25,048 nucleotides of DNA, from IMG/VR virus record IMGVR_UViG_3300032278_000110, positions 1 through 25,048 of that record; one strand, 5' to 3'. Shown one piece after another: positions 1 through 8,331 of the stretch (position 1 is its first letter; the number at the start of each line of letters is the position of its first letter). The position numbers and the translations under genes were made by a program. This DNA is from a virus. The notes beneath the pieces are model-generated. The model searched no databases and had not been told where the DNA came from. It worked only from the letters and a program-made list of their open reading frames with translations.

Positions 1-411
1 CTCGAAAATGTAGGTCAACTCGTCCGGCTGGTCTCCTATTGCCCCTGCCCTACCATTTTTCACATACCGACCTTCATAGGGGGGTGTTCCACTAAAGGTC
101 AGAACTCTTGGTCCATCAGTCACAAACTTCCCGTCAAGAATCATGCCGTTTAGAGCAATATCAGACCTGAGAATGAATGTTCCAGCCCATCTCCGGATAT
201 CTCCGTTGGGTGTTTCATCAGCGTCCCATTCGAGTCTATTGATGGCCGTTATGGCCCATTCACAGGAGTCTCGACCATACCACCCAAAATGGACCGTATC
301 GTTTGCTCCCGGCAAGCCGAGGGCTACTGAACCGTCATAGGTTCCAACGGTGTAGTTTCGATAATCTCCGCCATCATCGTCGACAACACCAATCCAAAAG
401 TAGTCAGCCAT
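1..411 (-). CDS. Partial virion structural protein (C-terminus beyond window)
   Basis: An open frame of 137 codons starts with ATG at 411 and stays open to the first base of the window, so the C-terminus is missing. The protein begins MADYFWIGVVDDDGG and is rich in Gly, Asp and aromatic residues, with short alternating turns and strands (for example around residues 87-110, LNGMILDGKFVTDGP). This composition is usual for beta-rich virion proteins. It starts 6 nt after the stop of the preceding gene and is the last visible member of the leftward head-gene operon, in a place where connector, tail or surface-fibre genes are usual. I cannot assign a family. Being real is well supported by the frame and by tight operon spacing; the structural role is inferred from position. 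Confidence 0.7.
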   Translation of the reverse strand, partial: MADYFWIGVVDDDGGDYRNYTVGTYDGSVALGLPGANDTVHFGWYGRDSCEWAITAINRLEWDADETPNGDIRRWAGTFILRSDIALNGMILDGKFVTDGPRVLTFSGTPPYEGRYVKNGRAGAIGDQPDELTYIFE

Positions 412-417
412 GCGTTA

Positions 418-822
418 TCAAACCGTATTGTCTCCGGACAATCGGCTCGTTGTGCTCTTTGTGCTAAATGCTGTTCCACCCACTTCTCTAACCTGTGCAT
501 ACAAGTTATCGGCCTTCTTCGACATCTCACTTAACTGCGTTCTGAACCTCTGTTCAGCATACCGACCGTCCTCTTCTGTATAGTATGAGGGGATAGTGTC
601 TATCAAGACGAGCAGGCAATCTACCGCAACGAGGCTTTTGATGGCCGCTTCGATAAGGGGGGCTGTGACGGCATTTACTGAGCCATCGGGGAGGTAAAGA
701 GTCCCACGCGCCGACTTATTGACCTCAAGGGTCCTCATGCCGATGTATTCAGTAATTGTCCCTTCAAGAAGCCCACGAGGTCTGTTTAGCAGGTCACGAA
801 TGTTATCTGTCGTTATCGCCAC
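418..822 (-). CDS. Putative head-tail connector/adaptor protein
   Basis: This 134-residue protein starts at GTG 822, with GGAGGAG a few bases upstream inside the end of the previous gene; the two genes overlap by 20 nt. No Cys-pair motif or membrane segment is visible. It begins MAITTDNIRDLLNRPRG and is mainly helical in appearance, with a long charged helix around residues 80-115. Lying just after the major capsid gene and two small genes, it occupies the slot where tailed viruses encode head-completion or adaptor proteins, and its size fits. I do not recognise a specific family, so the role is positional inference. A ribosome moving on from the previous gene could easily re-initiate here. 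Confidence 0.65.
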   Translation of the reverse strand: MAITTDNIRDLLNRPRGLLEGTITEYIGMRTLEVNKSARGTLYLPDGSVNAVTAPLIEAAIKSLVAVDCLLVLIDTIPSYYTEEDGRYAEQRFRTQLSEMSKKADNLYAQVREVGGTAFSTKSTTSRLSGDNTV

Positions 823-1153
823 AATACTCCTCCGGTATCTCTATGACCCGTATGCTATTTGGGACCTTCGCTCGAAACATTCTCCCAACCACTTGAACAA
901 TGTGAGGTTTGGAATTGCATATCTCACGCGCGTAGCGACTCGATGGAACCCATACCGTCTCGTCATAGGCGTTAAACTTGAATGCTGGGCCTGTTCCCCT
1001 TGATGTGGGTCTAACAGCCCTAAGCAGATAGCCTGCGCCGGGCTCATGCGAAGATAGAATGTGCTCTAATTCGGCTACCGTCGCTTTATCGGGAAAATCA
1101 ATGCCGTTATCTCGGCATTTCTTAATCAGACCCGCTCGACTGCTTTTCGCCAC
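803..1153 (-). CDS. Small head-region protein with SAP/LEM-like N-terminus
   Basis: A 116-residue protein starting at GTG 1153, with AAGGTGA at a good distance upstream. Residues about 7-34 (GLIKKCRDNGIDFPDKATVAE) have the helix-extended-helix pattern of SAP/HeH/LEM-type domains, often found in small phage head-region proteins. The rest contains beta-like stretches (TVWVPSSRYA) and no catalytic motif. Its start overlaps the preceding 42-residue gene by 32 nt and its end overlaps the next gene by 20 nt, so the three are probably translationally coupled. A connector, head-stabilising or DNA-end-binding role is possible, but only the domain-like pattern and the position support this. Confidence 0.7.
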   Translation of the reverse strand: MAKSSRAGLIKKCRDNGIDFPDKATVAELEHILSSHEPGAGYLLRAVRPTSRGTGPAFKFNAYDETVWVPSSRYAREICNSKPHIVQVVGRMFRAKVPNSIRVIEIPEEYCGDNDR

Positions 1154-1250
1154 TCTTCTTCACCTTACTCTTCTTAGCCTTCTTAGGGGCTACCGCAACC
1201 TCTTCTGTAGGGTCTTCGACCCAATCGTTGCCTATTCTTCGACGTGCCAT
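1122..1250 (-). CDS. Small lysine-rich protein (42 aa)
   Basis: A short gene starting at ATG 1250 with TGAGGT about 6 nt upstream and ending at TAA 1122. The product begins MARRRIGNDWVEDPTEEV and then becomes very basic (PKKAKKSKVKKSGEK). It lies 9 nt after the major capsid stop and overlaps the next gene by 32 nt in another frame. The good ribosome-binding site, the tight packing and the basic tail support a real gene. The same lysine-rich style is seen at the N-terminus of the maturation protease in this operon. Function unknown; a nucleic-acid or capsid-binding peptide is conceivable. Confidence 0.55.
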   Translation of the reverse strand: MARRRIGNDWVEDPTEEVAVAPKKAKKSKVKKSGEKQSSGSD

Positions 1251-1259
1251 ATTCTAACC

Positions 1260-2213
1260 TCATGCGATGAGGTCAGTCAGTTTCACGATTCTGTTCGTGG
1301 TTCCAGCACCCTCAGCAACTCCAGCGTCTTGGTGCTCGTGGATAACCATACCGAAGTATGAAGTCAGAAGCCAATCGTAGCCAAGACCGGGGATTCGGGT
1401 CAATTCCGTCTCCATGAAACCGGGTCCGTTGTATTGGAAGAACTCGGCTGTGGTGGCTCCGGGGATAAGCAGAAGCCCATCGTTCTGTATGGCTCCGTCT
1501 GTCCCAGCGGCTCCTGCACCGTTACCGAAGTCTCGTGTGTAGTAGATACTGATATTCGCTATATCGGCCATGTGCTCCTGCAAAGACAGAATCACATTTC
1601 CGAATAGTTGGGTGTTCAACATGGTTCCGCGCACGATGGTCGGAAGGACAAGGGCCACGCCCTCGTCACCCGATACTCGGGCGGTGGTGAAAATCTTATC
1701 CATAGCGTCAAGCATATTCTGCTCTGGGTCTGCGGCTGAACCGCCATTCCACTTCGCCGTGCCGCCGCCAACCGCAAGGGTCTGGCCTGCGCCTGCGCGA
1801 AGGTTCGTTAGGATTAGATTGTCGATTACTGCGGCCCTGTTAGTGATGATAGCCAACTGCTGACGGTCAAGGGTTTCCCATGTCTCGCCTCGCAATCTGA
1901 CGGAATCCAAGAAGGTCGTTCGGCCCTGTCCCTTGCTGAGGACAACGCTGTAGGACTTCGTGAGTTCCTTCGTAGCATCCACAATGGCGTTATCATCGAG
2001 GGGATAGGTAAAAGTGCCTTCGACCCCCGTATACCACTTAAAGGTCATCCACGGGACGGTGCGAACACCGACCAATTTCGTTCCAACAGAAATCGTTAGA
2101 CTCTGCAATTGGATAAAGTCTCGAAGCGTTTGCTCGAGGACTGAATCTCCCTTTCCGAAGGGACCGTCTGCGGCTTCAACCTGTAATATCTGTTCCAATG
2201 TCTTTCCACTCAT
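1260..2213 (-). CDS. Major capsid protein, HK97-fold type
   Basis: A 317-residue protein read from ATG 2213. An in-frame ATG lies 4 codons upstream at 2225, but 2213 has GGTGA placed correctly before it, and the preceding gene's TGA (2219-2221) falls inside that site. The sequence has the feel of HK97-like major capsid proteins: an N-terminal helical stretch (LEQTLRDFIQLQSL), then mixed alpha/beta with FLDSVRLRGETWETLDRQQ, and a long region with ALVLPTIVRGTMLNTQLFGN resembling the P-domain spine. At 317 residues it has no N-terminal delta/scaffold extension, consistent with the scaffold-like region lying on the protease. Gene order portal, protease, decoration, capsid makes the assignment strong even though individual motifs are weakly conserved. 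Confidence 0.85.
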   Translation of the reverse strand: MSGKTLEQILQVEAADGPFGKGDSVLEQTLRDFIQLQSLTISVGTKLVGVRTVPWMTFKWYTGVEGTFTYPLDDNAIVDATKELTKSYSVVLSKGQGRTTFLDSVRLRGETWETLDRQQLAIITNRAAVIDNLILTNLRAGAGQTLAVGGGTAKWNGGSAADPEQNMLDAMDKIFTTARVSGDEGVALVLPTIVRGTMLNTQLFGNVILSLQEHMADIANISIYYTRDFGNGAGAAGTDGAIQNDGLLLIPGATTAEFFQYNGPGFMETELTRIPGLGYDWLLTSYFGMVIHEHQDAGVAEGAGTTNRIVKLTDLIA

Positions 2214-2218
2214 TTTTC

Positions 2219-2626
2219 TCACCATGTGCTCGCGTTAGTATTCACAGGAACCAACAGTCCCGCCGTCACAACCGCTCCGTGTGCGCCCACATAGGTCCCG
2301 AGGGCTGTTGCGCCCGAAGCCTGCGTGTCGTCACAATACCCGTTAGCGGCAAGGTAGACGGTTGCGCCGAGGTTGTATGTCCCTGCGGCGGCTCTCATCC
2401 AAACCACGCCACCCGAAGGGCAGTATGTTACAGTCCCGCCTGCGACTAATGCTTGTTCCGCATCGCGGGATGATTCGTCAAGTGATACTCCGAAGGGGGT
2501 GTCGCCCACAGCGGCAATAGCCGTTAGTGTGCCGGAGGTTAATTTCAGCAGTATTCCACTATTCGCTACCGTTTGTCCGCTCGCTAATGTTGCATTCCGT
2601 GTGACGCTTGTTCCAATGTTGCTCAT
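2219..2626 (-). CDS. Head decoration/cement protein
   Basis: A 135-residue, low-charge, Gly/Ala/Thr/Val-rich protein from ATG 2626, one base after the protease stop, with GAGGG upstream. The pattern of short beta strands, with TPFGVSLDESSRDAEQALVAGGTVTY in the middle, matches small capsid decoration proteins of the DUF2190 or lambda gpD-like kind, which carry an 'fGVa...g..a.v...G' core. It sits between the maturation protease and the major capsid protein, the usual place for a cement protein that stabilises the expanded head. Two Cys residues (CPSG and YCDD) are not spaced like a zinc site. The family call is by pattern and position only. Confidence 0.75.
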   Translation of the reverse strand: MSNIGTSVTRNATLASGQTVANSGILLKLTSGTLTAIAAVGDTPFGVSLDESSRDAEQALVAGGTVTYCPSGGVVWMRAAAGTYNLGATVYLAANGYCDDTQASGATALGTYVGAHGAVVTAGLLVPVNTNASTW

Positions 2627-2627
2627 A

Positions 2628-3821
2628 TCAGTTTCCCTCCGTGAAGTTTAGCAACTCTCGTTGCTCGTGTGAAAGGTCCTCGAATCGGGTAGCCCTATCA
2701 TCGGCCACGCCAAGTCCTCTATTGTATGCGGCAACCCAACTGTTGAAAGCGCGGGCGTATATGTCCTCTGCTGTCTTAAGGTGGGAACCGTTGAAGAAAT
2801 TAGCCACATAGACCTCGGCCTCTGGCTCCGGTGTAGATGCTATTACCTCTTCGGTGGTAGCCGTCTTAACCGGCTCCAACTCCACAATTTCCTCTTCCTC
2901 TGCTGGCTGGGCCTCCTTCCACGAAGCGATGAGGTTAGTCACCACCTCCGTGCTGAGGTCCTCGTGGCCGTTAAGTCCGAGGGCAGTCGCTTCATCCACA
3001 ACAGTTTGGCGGTCGGCCTCTGCCTTATCCGCCTTGTCCTGCTCGAATGCCTCGATACGAGCATTAGCAAGAATCAAGTCTGCCTTAGCCTGTTCGAGTT
3101 CTTCTGTATTCACTTCGATTGGTGCTTCCTCTTCCATATTCGTAGCCTCGCTGGCCTGTGATAGAGCCATACCATACTTATAGTTAGCGGTCGATGCCTT
3201 CGGTGTCGCAAGGTCCTCGACTTCTACGCGCACGGCGGAGTCGATTGTTGCATCGGGATAGGCCGGTCGATGAACGATAGCCAAATGGTCAAGTGCAAAC
3301 TCACTTGCGAACATAGCGTAGCCCGTCTCTTCGTCATAATCCGAGGGGACGCCATACCCGCCGATTGATACGCCGTATTCAGGTCTTAGCCATAGACCGG
3401 TTTCAAGGGCTTCAAAGAGCTCTGAACGATGGACTTCTGCCGTGAAGTCTACGCGCCAGCCGTCTCCTTCGTCAATAAAGACCGCGCTGGTCACTATACC
3501 AACAACGGCCTCATCAACGCCTCCGTCCATGTTGCGGGTAAAGCCTGCTCCATCAGCATGGGGATGATTCAAAGTAAGGTCTGCGCCACGCATCTGTTCT
3601 GCAACGCTTCTCGCGGCTTCTGCCCCGAGCTCCCAATTGTTCTTGTTCTTCCCTTCATGGAAGGCGGTCCCTGCTATGATTACAACGGTCTTGCCTGTAG
3701 CCGCTTCAACGGTCATATCCACGCCCGTTAAGTCAAGGTCTATCTTGACCTCGAATCCTATATCGTCTTCTGCATATCGTCGCTTTGACGGCTTCTTCTT
3801 CTTCTTCGCTTTCTTGCTCAT
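2628..3821 (-). CDS. Prohead maturation protease fused to scaffold-like region
   Basis: A 397-residue protein from ATG 3821, whose start overlaps the portal stop as ATGA; GGAG lies 8 nt upstream. Domains in order: a strongly basic tail (residues 3-15, mostly Lys), a protease domain at about 25-200, then an acidic Ala/Glu-rich coiled-coil-like region from about 230 to 345. Candidate catalytic residues of the U35 herpes/HK97-like protease are His86 (LTLNHPHADG) and Ser152 (EYGVSIGGYG), and the family-like strand DHLAIVHRPAYPDA follows at 178-191. The C-terminal half looks like a scaffold that drives shell assembly and is then digested. The final segment (AEVYVANFFNGSHLK) resembles a capsid-contacting peptide. 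Protease role well supported; scaffold role inferred. Confidence 0.88.
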   Translation of the reverse strand: MSKKAKKKKKPSKRRYAEDDIGFEVKIDLDLTGVDMTVEAATGKTVVIIAGTAFHEGKNKNNWELGAEAARSVAEQMRGADLTLNHPHADGAGFTRNMDGGVDEAVVGIVTSAVFIDEGDGWRVDFTAEVHRSELFEALETGLWLRPEYGVSIGGYGVPSDYDEETGYAMFASEFALDHLAIVHRPAYPDATIDSAVRVEVEDLATPKASTANYKYGMALSQASEATNMEEEAPIEVNTEELEQAKADLILANARIEAFEQDKADKAEADRQTVVDEATALGLNGHEDLSTEVVTNLIASWKEAQPAEEEEIVELEPVKTATTEEVIASTPEPEAEVYVANFFNGSHLKTAEDIYARAFNSWVAAYNRGLGVADDRATRFEDLSHEQRELLNFTEGN

Positions 3822-5233
3822 TTTGTTTTCTCCTTTGCTGGTGGCTTATCCTTGTTAGTAGGAGCGGGTGCGACCGGCTCTGGTTTGAAGTCATCTCCTT
3901 TTTTAACCTTATCCAACTCAAGCAGGTCTCTCGCCTCATTTAGTTTGAGAACCCCTGCCGTATAGCCCATTGTGGAACGGGTCATGATTTCGGATGGTGG
4001 CTCTTCTTGCAGGGGCTTGAAAGTCATTTTCGGAAGGTCTTTCTTCTCTGCGGTGATACCGAGTAATTCAAGGTGTTTCAAAAAGAGCCTGCAACACGAT
4101 TCCACCGCTACGGCTTGTAGGCGTTGGATGGCTTGAATGCTCCACATAGACGCTGAATATGTGGCGGCAAAGGTTGAGCCCCTTTCCTGACCTGCGGCTA
4201 CGCGCGGGACTTGTAGGACGGCTGATATGTCTCCATTCACAATATCAAGGAATGCTGTTGGGTCGGGGATTGTGTTCTTCAAATCGACATGGTGCATTTC
4301 CACATAGGACGGGAGGATTGGGATTTGGTCGCCCCTAAGCCCTTCAAGCAATTCGGCCACTTGGGTCATGATGTAATTCAGCCGTTCTTGCTGTTCATCG
4401 GGGTCAAGGATATGTTCGACCGATTCTGCGTCTATTGTGATGTATTGCTTGGTCAGGGCTTCTTCGAGCGCTATGCGGTTGTTAATCATGTTATACTTGG
4501 CTCGGATGGGTTGCTTGAGGCTTGAAAACCTCGACGCACCCCAAACGCCGTAGGTCCAGCGTCCGAGCCGGTCTTGGAACCAATTGCTCCTGTAATCAAT
4601 CTTTGTATGCCAAACCTCGCTTGCTGGGAACTCCTGTGGGTATGTTCCCTGCTCCTGCATGATGTAGACTTGAGCATCCATGATTGGGGATTCGCGGGTG
4701 ACTGATGGGGGTTCGATACCCCTACCATCCTTAATGGTCATCTGATGGACGGGGAGTGATTGGACTTTCGTTATCCCAACTCCGGTCTTTCCAACGACCT
4801 TATTCATGTCGTTCCCATAGACCATCAAGTTGCGTAGTATAGTAATGAGTATATCATCGAAGTCAATGTTGTAGACTAACTTCTCGATAGCGTTTCGGAT
4901 TTTGCGGTTCTTGCCCTTCGTGTAATCAATCTCCCAATTGTTCGCTGTTAGGCTGACTGAACGGACCGCACCGTTCAATTCGGGGTCTAACTTCAACATA
5001 CTATCGTATAGGTCGAACTCATCGTCATATTGGGTTCGGCGGAATGCTGTTCTGTGGTCCCTTAGTGGTCCGGTGTCCTCGAAAATATCGCTAAGACCGG
5101 CCACCTGTGCAAAAGAGACAGGCTGAGTAATTCCTACGCGCTCGACACGCTTTTCTCCATCACTCTCCTCGACTTTATCCGGAGGTCGACGGAACAAATC
5201 AAGAAATCTCCTACTTGCGCCTTGCCTCGCCAT
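3818..5233 (-). CDS. Portal protein
   Basis: A 471-residue protein starting at ATG 5233, the first gene of the leftward head operon. It has the usual portal layout: N-terminal helical part (YDDEFDLYDSMLKLDPELNGAVRSV), a clip/wing region with WEIDYTK, NLMVYGNDMNKV and HTKIDYRSNW, a long helix near MINNRIALEEALTKQYITIDAE, and the late-domain stretch VPRVAAGQERGSTFAATYSASMW that many portals share. The C-terminus is a Pro/Lys-rich tail. Length fits the family. The portal forms the 12-fold ring through which DNA enters and to which the terminase docks. Its upstream region is short and lacks the strong promoter signature of the right-hand genes. Confidence 0.9.
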   Translation of the reverse strand: MARQGASRRFLDLFRRPPDKVEESDGEKRVERVGITQPVSFAQVAGLSDIFEDTGPLRDHRTAFRRTQYDDEFDLYDSMLKLDPELNGAVRSVSLTANNWEIDYTKGKNRKIRNAIEKLVYNIDFDDILITILRNLMVYGNDMNKVVGKTGVGITKVQSLPVHQMTIKDGRGIEPPSVTRESPIMDAQVYIMQEQGTYPQEFPASEVWHTKIDYRSNWFQDRLGRWTYGVWGASRFSSLKQPIRAKYNMINNRIALEEALTKQYITIDAESVEHILDPDEQQERLNYIMTQVAELLEGLRGDQIPILPSYVEMHHVDLKNTIPDPTAFLDIVNGDISAVLQVPRVAAGQERGSTFAATYSASMWSIQAIQRLQAVAVESCCRLFLKHLELLGITAEKKDLPKMTFKPLQEEPPSEIMTRSTMGYTAGVLKLNEARDLLELDKVKKGDDFKPEPVAPAPTNKDKPPAKEKTK

Positions 5234-5312
5234 GTAAGCCGCAACTATCCTTGAGTCTTAAGAAGGTTCGGTCCACCGGAAATACTAAATACGGCAACAG
5301 GAGTGGCAACAC
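5234..5312. promoter_or_regulatory. Divergent intergenic region between head and packaging genes
   Basis: This 79-bp gap separates the portal (leftward) from the phosphoesterase/terminase pair (rightward). On the plus strand a weak TATA-like box, AATACTAAATACGG (about 5283-5296) preceded by CCGGAAAT, lies about 25 nt before ATG 5313. On the minus strand CTTCTTAAGAC (about 5257-5267) lies about 27 nt before ATG 5233. Neither has the strong TTTATA box or the TGGTAGT initiator seen in the right half. A weak or activator-dependent late divergent promoter is a reasonable reading. Confidence 0.4.
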
Positions 5313-6815
5313 ATGGGGAACGACTCAGGCAGAAGGAAGCGACTCAAGGATGAGACCCTTGATATGATTCGACCCTATTTAGATGAGTGGGTCGGAACAG
5401 ATACAGACTTTGCGAAACGGCTTTGGGAGATAAATGCTCCGGAAGGGAAGGGAGCCGCCCGTTGGCAGTCGTGGAAATCAACGGTCAGCCGATTTAGGCA
5501 ATTCTACCCAGAGGAATGCCCTCAGACTGACCCTTTCACGCAAGGGGAGATGGAGTTGGCCGATGCTGACGATGAGTGGATTTCAGATAGGGCATACTAC
5601 TACAACTCAGAAACCGACGTGTATGTGACCTTCATCCGTTCTGCGGGAAATAAGCCCATGACGGTCAGCGGTGTGACCCATAGGGCGATGAAAAGCGCAT
5701 ATAGCAACATGATTAACAAAGGCTCAAGCATAGGGCAGATTTCGCGGGACTTCTCTATCCCCCGCCAATGGTTCGACGAATATCGGCGTGTTCATGGTTG
5801 GACGCACGATATGGACCCTTTCACCGATGAGGAAGTGGTTGATTCTGATTCTGTGGAAGGTCTGGTGGATGACCTGCTTCTGCGTCGAAGACGCTCGCTA
5901 CATATTGAATATGAGAAGAAGAAATGGGATGAGATTCAGAAAAACGCTAAGAAGTGGGAGAGATTCGAGGACACATTCATTGAGCACTTGAAAATTGTTG
6001 AACCGAAGGCGAGAACGGTTCAGAAGTTAGATTTGTGCGAGACTAACCCCTATGCCCTTGTGATTTCCCCCACAGACCTTCACTATGGGAAGTATGGGTG
6101 GGAGGACGAAGTGGGTTCGCGGTATGACTTCGATGAGGCACGAAAAAGACTCCATGAGTCTACGAGCGCATTGGTTTCAAGACTACCGGGCGCACCCGAA
6201 GTAATCTATGTGGCAACAGGCTCTGATTGGTTCCATGTGGATAATGACCTCGGGACAACCACGCGGGGGACGGCACAAGACCTTTATGGGACCCCTGCAC
6301 AGATTCTTCTCGATGGGTGTGACCTTGCTAAAGAGCATATTGACTATCTTAGGACTGTGGCTCCGGTTAAGGTTGTCTTCATGGCTGGGAACCATGATAA
6401 GCACTCTGCGCTCACGCTTGGGCTATACTTGAAGGCCACATACGAGGATTGTGACGATTGCGAAGTCATCCTGTCTGCTGATATGGCGAGAAACTATCAA
6501 CAATATGGGAACACCCTTCTCGGCTTTACACATGGGGATGGAGCAAGAATGAATGACTTGCCGAGCATCATGGCGCGTGAATCGTGGGAAGATTGGGGTC
6601 AATGCCGGTATAAGGTTTGGTTTTCGGGTCATAGGCATCATCAAGCCGTGAAAGAACACGGTGGGGCTCTTTGCATCCAATTACCGTCTCTATCGGGGCA
6701 TGACCGCTGGCATCACCGGAAGGGTTTTGTGAGTCAAGCCGGAATGTCTGCTCACATAATCGACCACGAAGAAGGGATGATAGGGAGTCTGTTTAAGCCG
6801 GTGGTCGAAGAATGA
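5313..6815 (+). CDS. Helix-turn-helix/metallophosphoesterase protein preceding terminase
   Basis: A 500-residue two-part protein from ATG 5313, with AGGAG upstream; it overlaps the terminase start as ATGA. Residues 1-65 and 120-175 are helical and DNA-binding-like; the second has a clear HTH pattern (INKGSSIGQISRDFSIPRQWF) followed by GWTHDMDPFTDEE, a segment seen in phage proteins of this type. Residues about 245-490 form a calcineurin-like metallophosphoesterase with the expected metal ligands: D255/H257 (DLHYG), D305 (GSDWFHVDN), N360/H361 (GNHD), H407 (THGDG) and H440/H442 (GHRHH). The position suggests a packaging role, possibly terminase small-subunit function in the HTH part; alternatively it is an associated nuclease or phosphatase. 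The enzyme fold is well supported; the packaging role is inferred. Confidence 0.85.
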   Translation: MGNDSGRRKRLKDETLDMIRPYLDEWVGTDTDFAKRLWEINAPEGKGAARWQSWKSTVSRFRQFYPEECPQTDPFTQGEMELADADDEWISDRAYYYNSETDVYVTFIRSAGNKPMTVSGVTHRAMKSAYSNMINKGSSIGQISRDFSIPRQWFDEYRRVHGWTHDMDPFTDEEVVDSDSVEGLVDDLLLRRRRSLHIEYEKKKWDEIQKNAKKWERFEDTFIEHLKIVEPKARTVQKLDLCETNPYALVISPTDLHYGKYGWEDEVGSRYDFDEARKRLHESTSALVSRLPGAPEVIYVATGSDWFHVDNDLGTTTRGTAQDLYGTPAQILLDGCDLAKEHIDYLRTVAPVKVVFMAGNHDKHSALTLGLYLKATYEDCDDCEVILSADMARNYQQYGNTLLGFTHGDGARMNDLPSIMARESWEDWGQCRYKVWFSGHRHHQAVKEHGGALCIQLPSLSGHDRWHHRKGFVSQAGMSAHIIDHEEGMIGSLFKPVVEE

Positions 6816-8308
6816 GCGATATTCTGAAAGGATTCAACCTTGAGCGTTCGAGAAACGATTTCAAGCACTTCTATGAATGGACGGGCTACATTTGGGGTGA
6901 CCATATTGAAGAGTGGGATAAACTCTACCGCGATAGAAAGGGAGCGATAGTCCATCGAACCTGTATCATCGCTCCGCGTGACCACAGCAAATCCACAACG
7001 CTAAGGATGGTTCTCCTTCACCAATGCCTATTCAACACTTGGCGCAATAAGCCATTCACGGTCTGGCTTTTCTCTGCATCTAAGGAATTGGCCGCTAACA
7101 GGCTCGAAGAAATACGAAACGATATGCAACGCCATAGAGAACTTCGGAAGTTTATTGATACCCGGAGAGGTGGAAAATTGAATCTGAGGCTTACAAACGG
7201 CGCATGGATTAAGGCTACCGGGGTTGGTGCGGCTATTCGCGGGGAGCACCCTGCCTGCATAGCACTTGACGATATACTCGATGATATGGGGGATTCCACA
7301 CCTGAGAGCACGAGACAATGGTTCCGAAAGAAAATCACGCCTATGCTGTCTCCCGGCACTTGGATGTATTGCGTTGGGACCCCTATGGGGATGACTGACC
7401 TTTACCACACCGAAATGCTTGAGAATGATGCTTGGAAGTGTTGGATAGGCTCCGCATTCCCTAATTGGGATGAATGGAAGGCAGACCCCGATGGTGTCGA
7501 ATTGACCTGCCTGTGGCCGGAACATAGGTCATTGGAGTTCCTGTTGGAACAGAGAACTGCTATGGGTGACTTGGCTTTCGTGCAGGAGTATCTCTGTAAG
7601 GTCGTTGATGAAGAAGCGCAAGTCTACAAGAGAACTGATACGCGGGCGCACTTAGAGCCTACTGATATTCTGATGCAAAAGCCCGAGTTGGATGGAAAAT
7701 ATGTGATTGGGTTCGACCCTTCTCATGGTTTGGGAAGAGATTATTCGGTTATGGTGATAATGCGCCAAGATAAGGACGGTGACCTTCATTTCGTCAATAT
7801 GTGGCGGAGAAATGACTTCCCCCCTGCGAGACAGATAGATGCTATCATCGAGCAATGTAGGATTTGGGAAGGACCGCCCTTCGCCTGTGAGGAAGCAGGC
7901 TTTCAAAGGCTCTATGAACAATTGCTGATTGAGCGGGGCGCGATGATTGATTACAGGGAGAGCAAGGTTGGGAATGCCCCATTGAAGCAGGCTCTAATGA
8001 ATAGGCTTCGCGTTTGGTTCGAGCAACACCGGGTCCATTTCCCCTTCGGTGACGATAAGACGAGAAGGATGGTCAATATCATGCTTGAAGAGTTAGACCA
8101 CCATGTTTGGAAGGAAGGGGAGATTGTTGATGTGGGTCGGCACAATGACTGTGTAATGGCTTTGGCTCATGCGGTGGACCAATTCTATGTGTGGGAGAAC
8201 CCCGCACCTATGGCTACCGCGAAGATTGAAGGTTCTAAGTGGTTGGATAACGCTACCGTGGGTTCTTCAAAGGGCAGGCCCGTGACCGGCAGATATAGAA
8301 CATTATAA
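6812..8308 (+). CDS. terL: Terminase large subunit
   Basis: A 498-residue DNA-packaging motor starting at ATG 6812 inside the end of the preceding gene. ATPase motifs: Walker A variant APRDHSKST (residues 54-62), Walker B IALDD (150-154), and a coupling motif near YCVGTPMG (186-193). The nuclease domain follows with the RNase H-like acidic set: D302 (GFDPSHGLG), E360/E361 (ACEEAG) and D446 (RHNDCVMALAHA). The arrangement and length are typical of the large terminase that cuts concatemeric DNA and pumps it into the prohead through the portal. All key residues are present, so it should be functional. Just before its stop codon is a TATA-like box (CATTATAAG) that probably serves the next transcription unit. 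Confidence 0.95.
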   Translation: MSDILKGFNLERSRNDFKHFYEWTGYIWGDHIEEWDKLYRDRKGAIVHRTCIIAPRDHSKSTTLRMVLLHQCLFNTWRNKPFTVWLFSASKELAANRLEEIRNDMQRHRELRKFIDTRRGGKLNLRLTNGAWIKATGVGAAIRGEHPACIALDDILDDMGDSTPESTRQWFRKKITPMLSPGTWMYCVGTPMGMTDLYHTEMLENDAWKCWIGSAFPNWDEWKADPDGVELTCLWPEHRSLEFLLEQRTAMGDLAFVQEYLCKVVDEEAQVYKRTDTRAHLEPTDILMQKPELDGKYVIGFDPSHGLGRDYSVMVIMRQDKDGDLHFVNMWRRNDFPPARQIDAIIEQCRIWEGPPFACEEAGFQRLYEQLLIERGAMIDYRESKVGNAPLKQALMNRLRVWFEQHRVHFPFGDDKTRRMVNIMLEELDHHVWKEGEIVDVGRHNDCVMALAHAVDQFYVWENPAPMATAKIEGSKWLDNATVGSSKGRPVTGRYRTL

Positions 8309-8331
8309 GTCCGCTCCGGAAAAATTGCTCA
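8299..8331 (+). promoter_or_regulatory. Promoter overlapping the terminase stop
   Basis: AGAACATTATAAG (8297-8309) matches the AAACCATTATAAG box found before the ArdC-like gene. It predicts transcription from about 8330, reading into the structured region and the small gene at 8650. The box lies within the last codons of the terminase. Confidence 0.45.

Noticed and set aside
324-530. Leftward 68-codon frame
   Set aside because: It is out of frame with, and overlaps, both the 134-residue gene and the partial structural gene, which have better spacing and composition.
2213-2225. Longer start for the capsid gene at 2225
   Set aside because: The ATG at 2213 has the ribosome-binding site GGTGA at the right distance, while 2225 has none and would overlap the previous gene.
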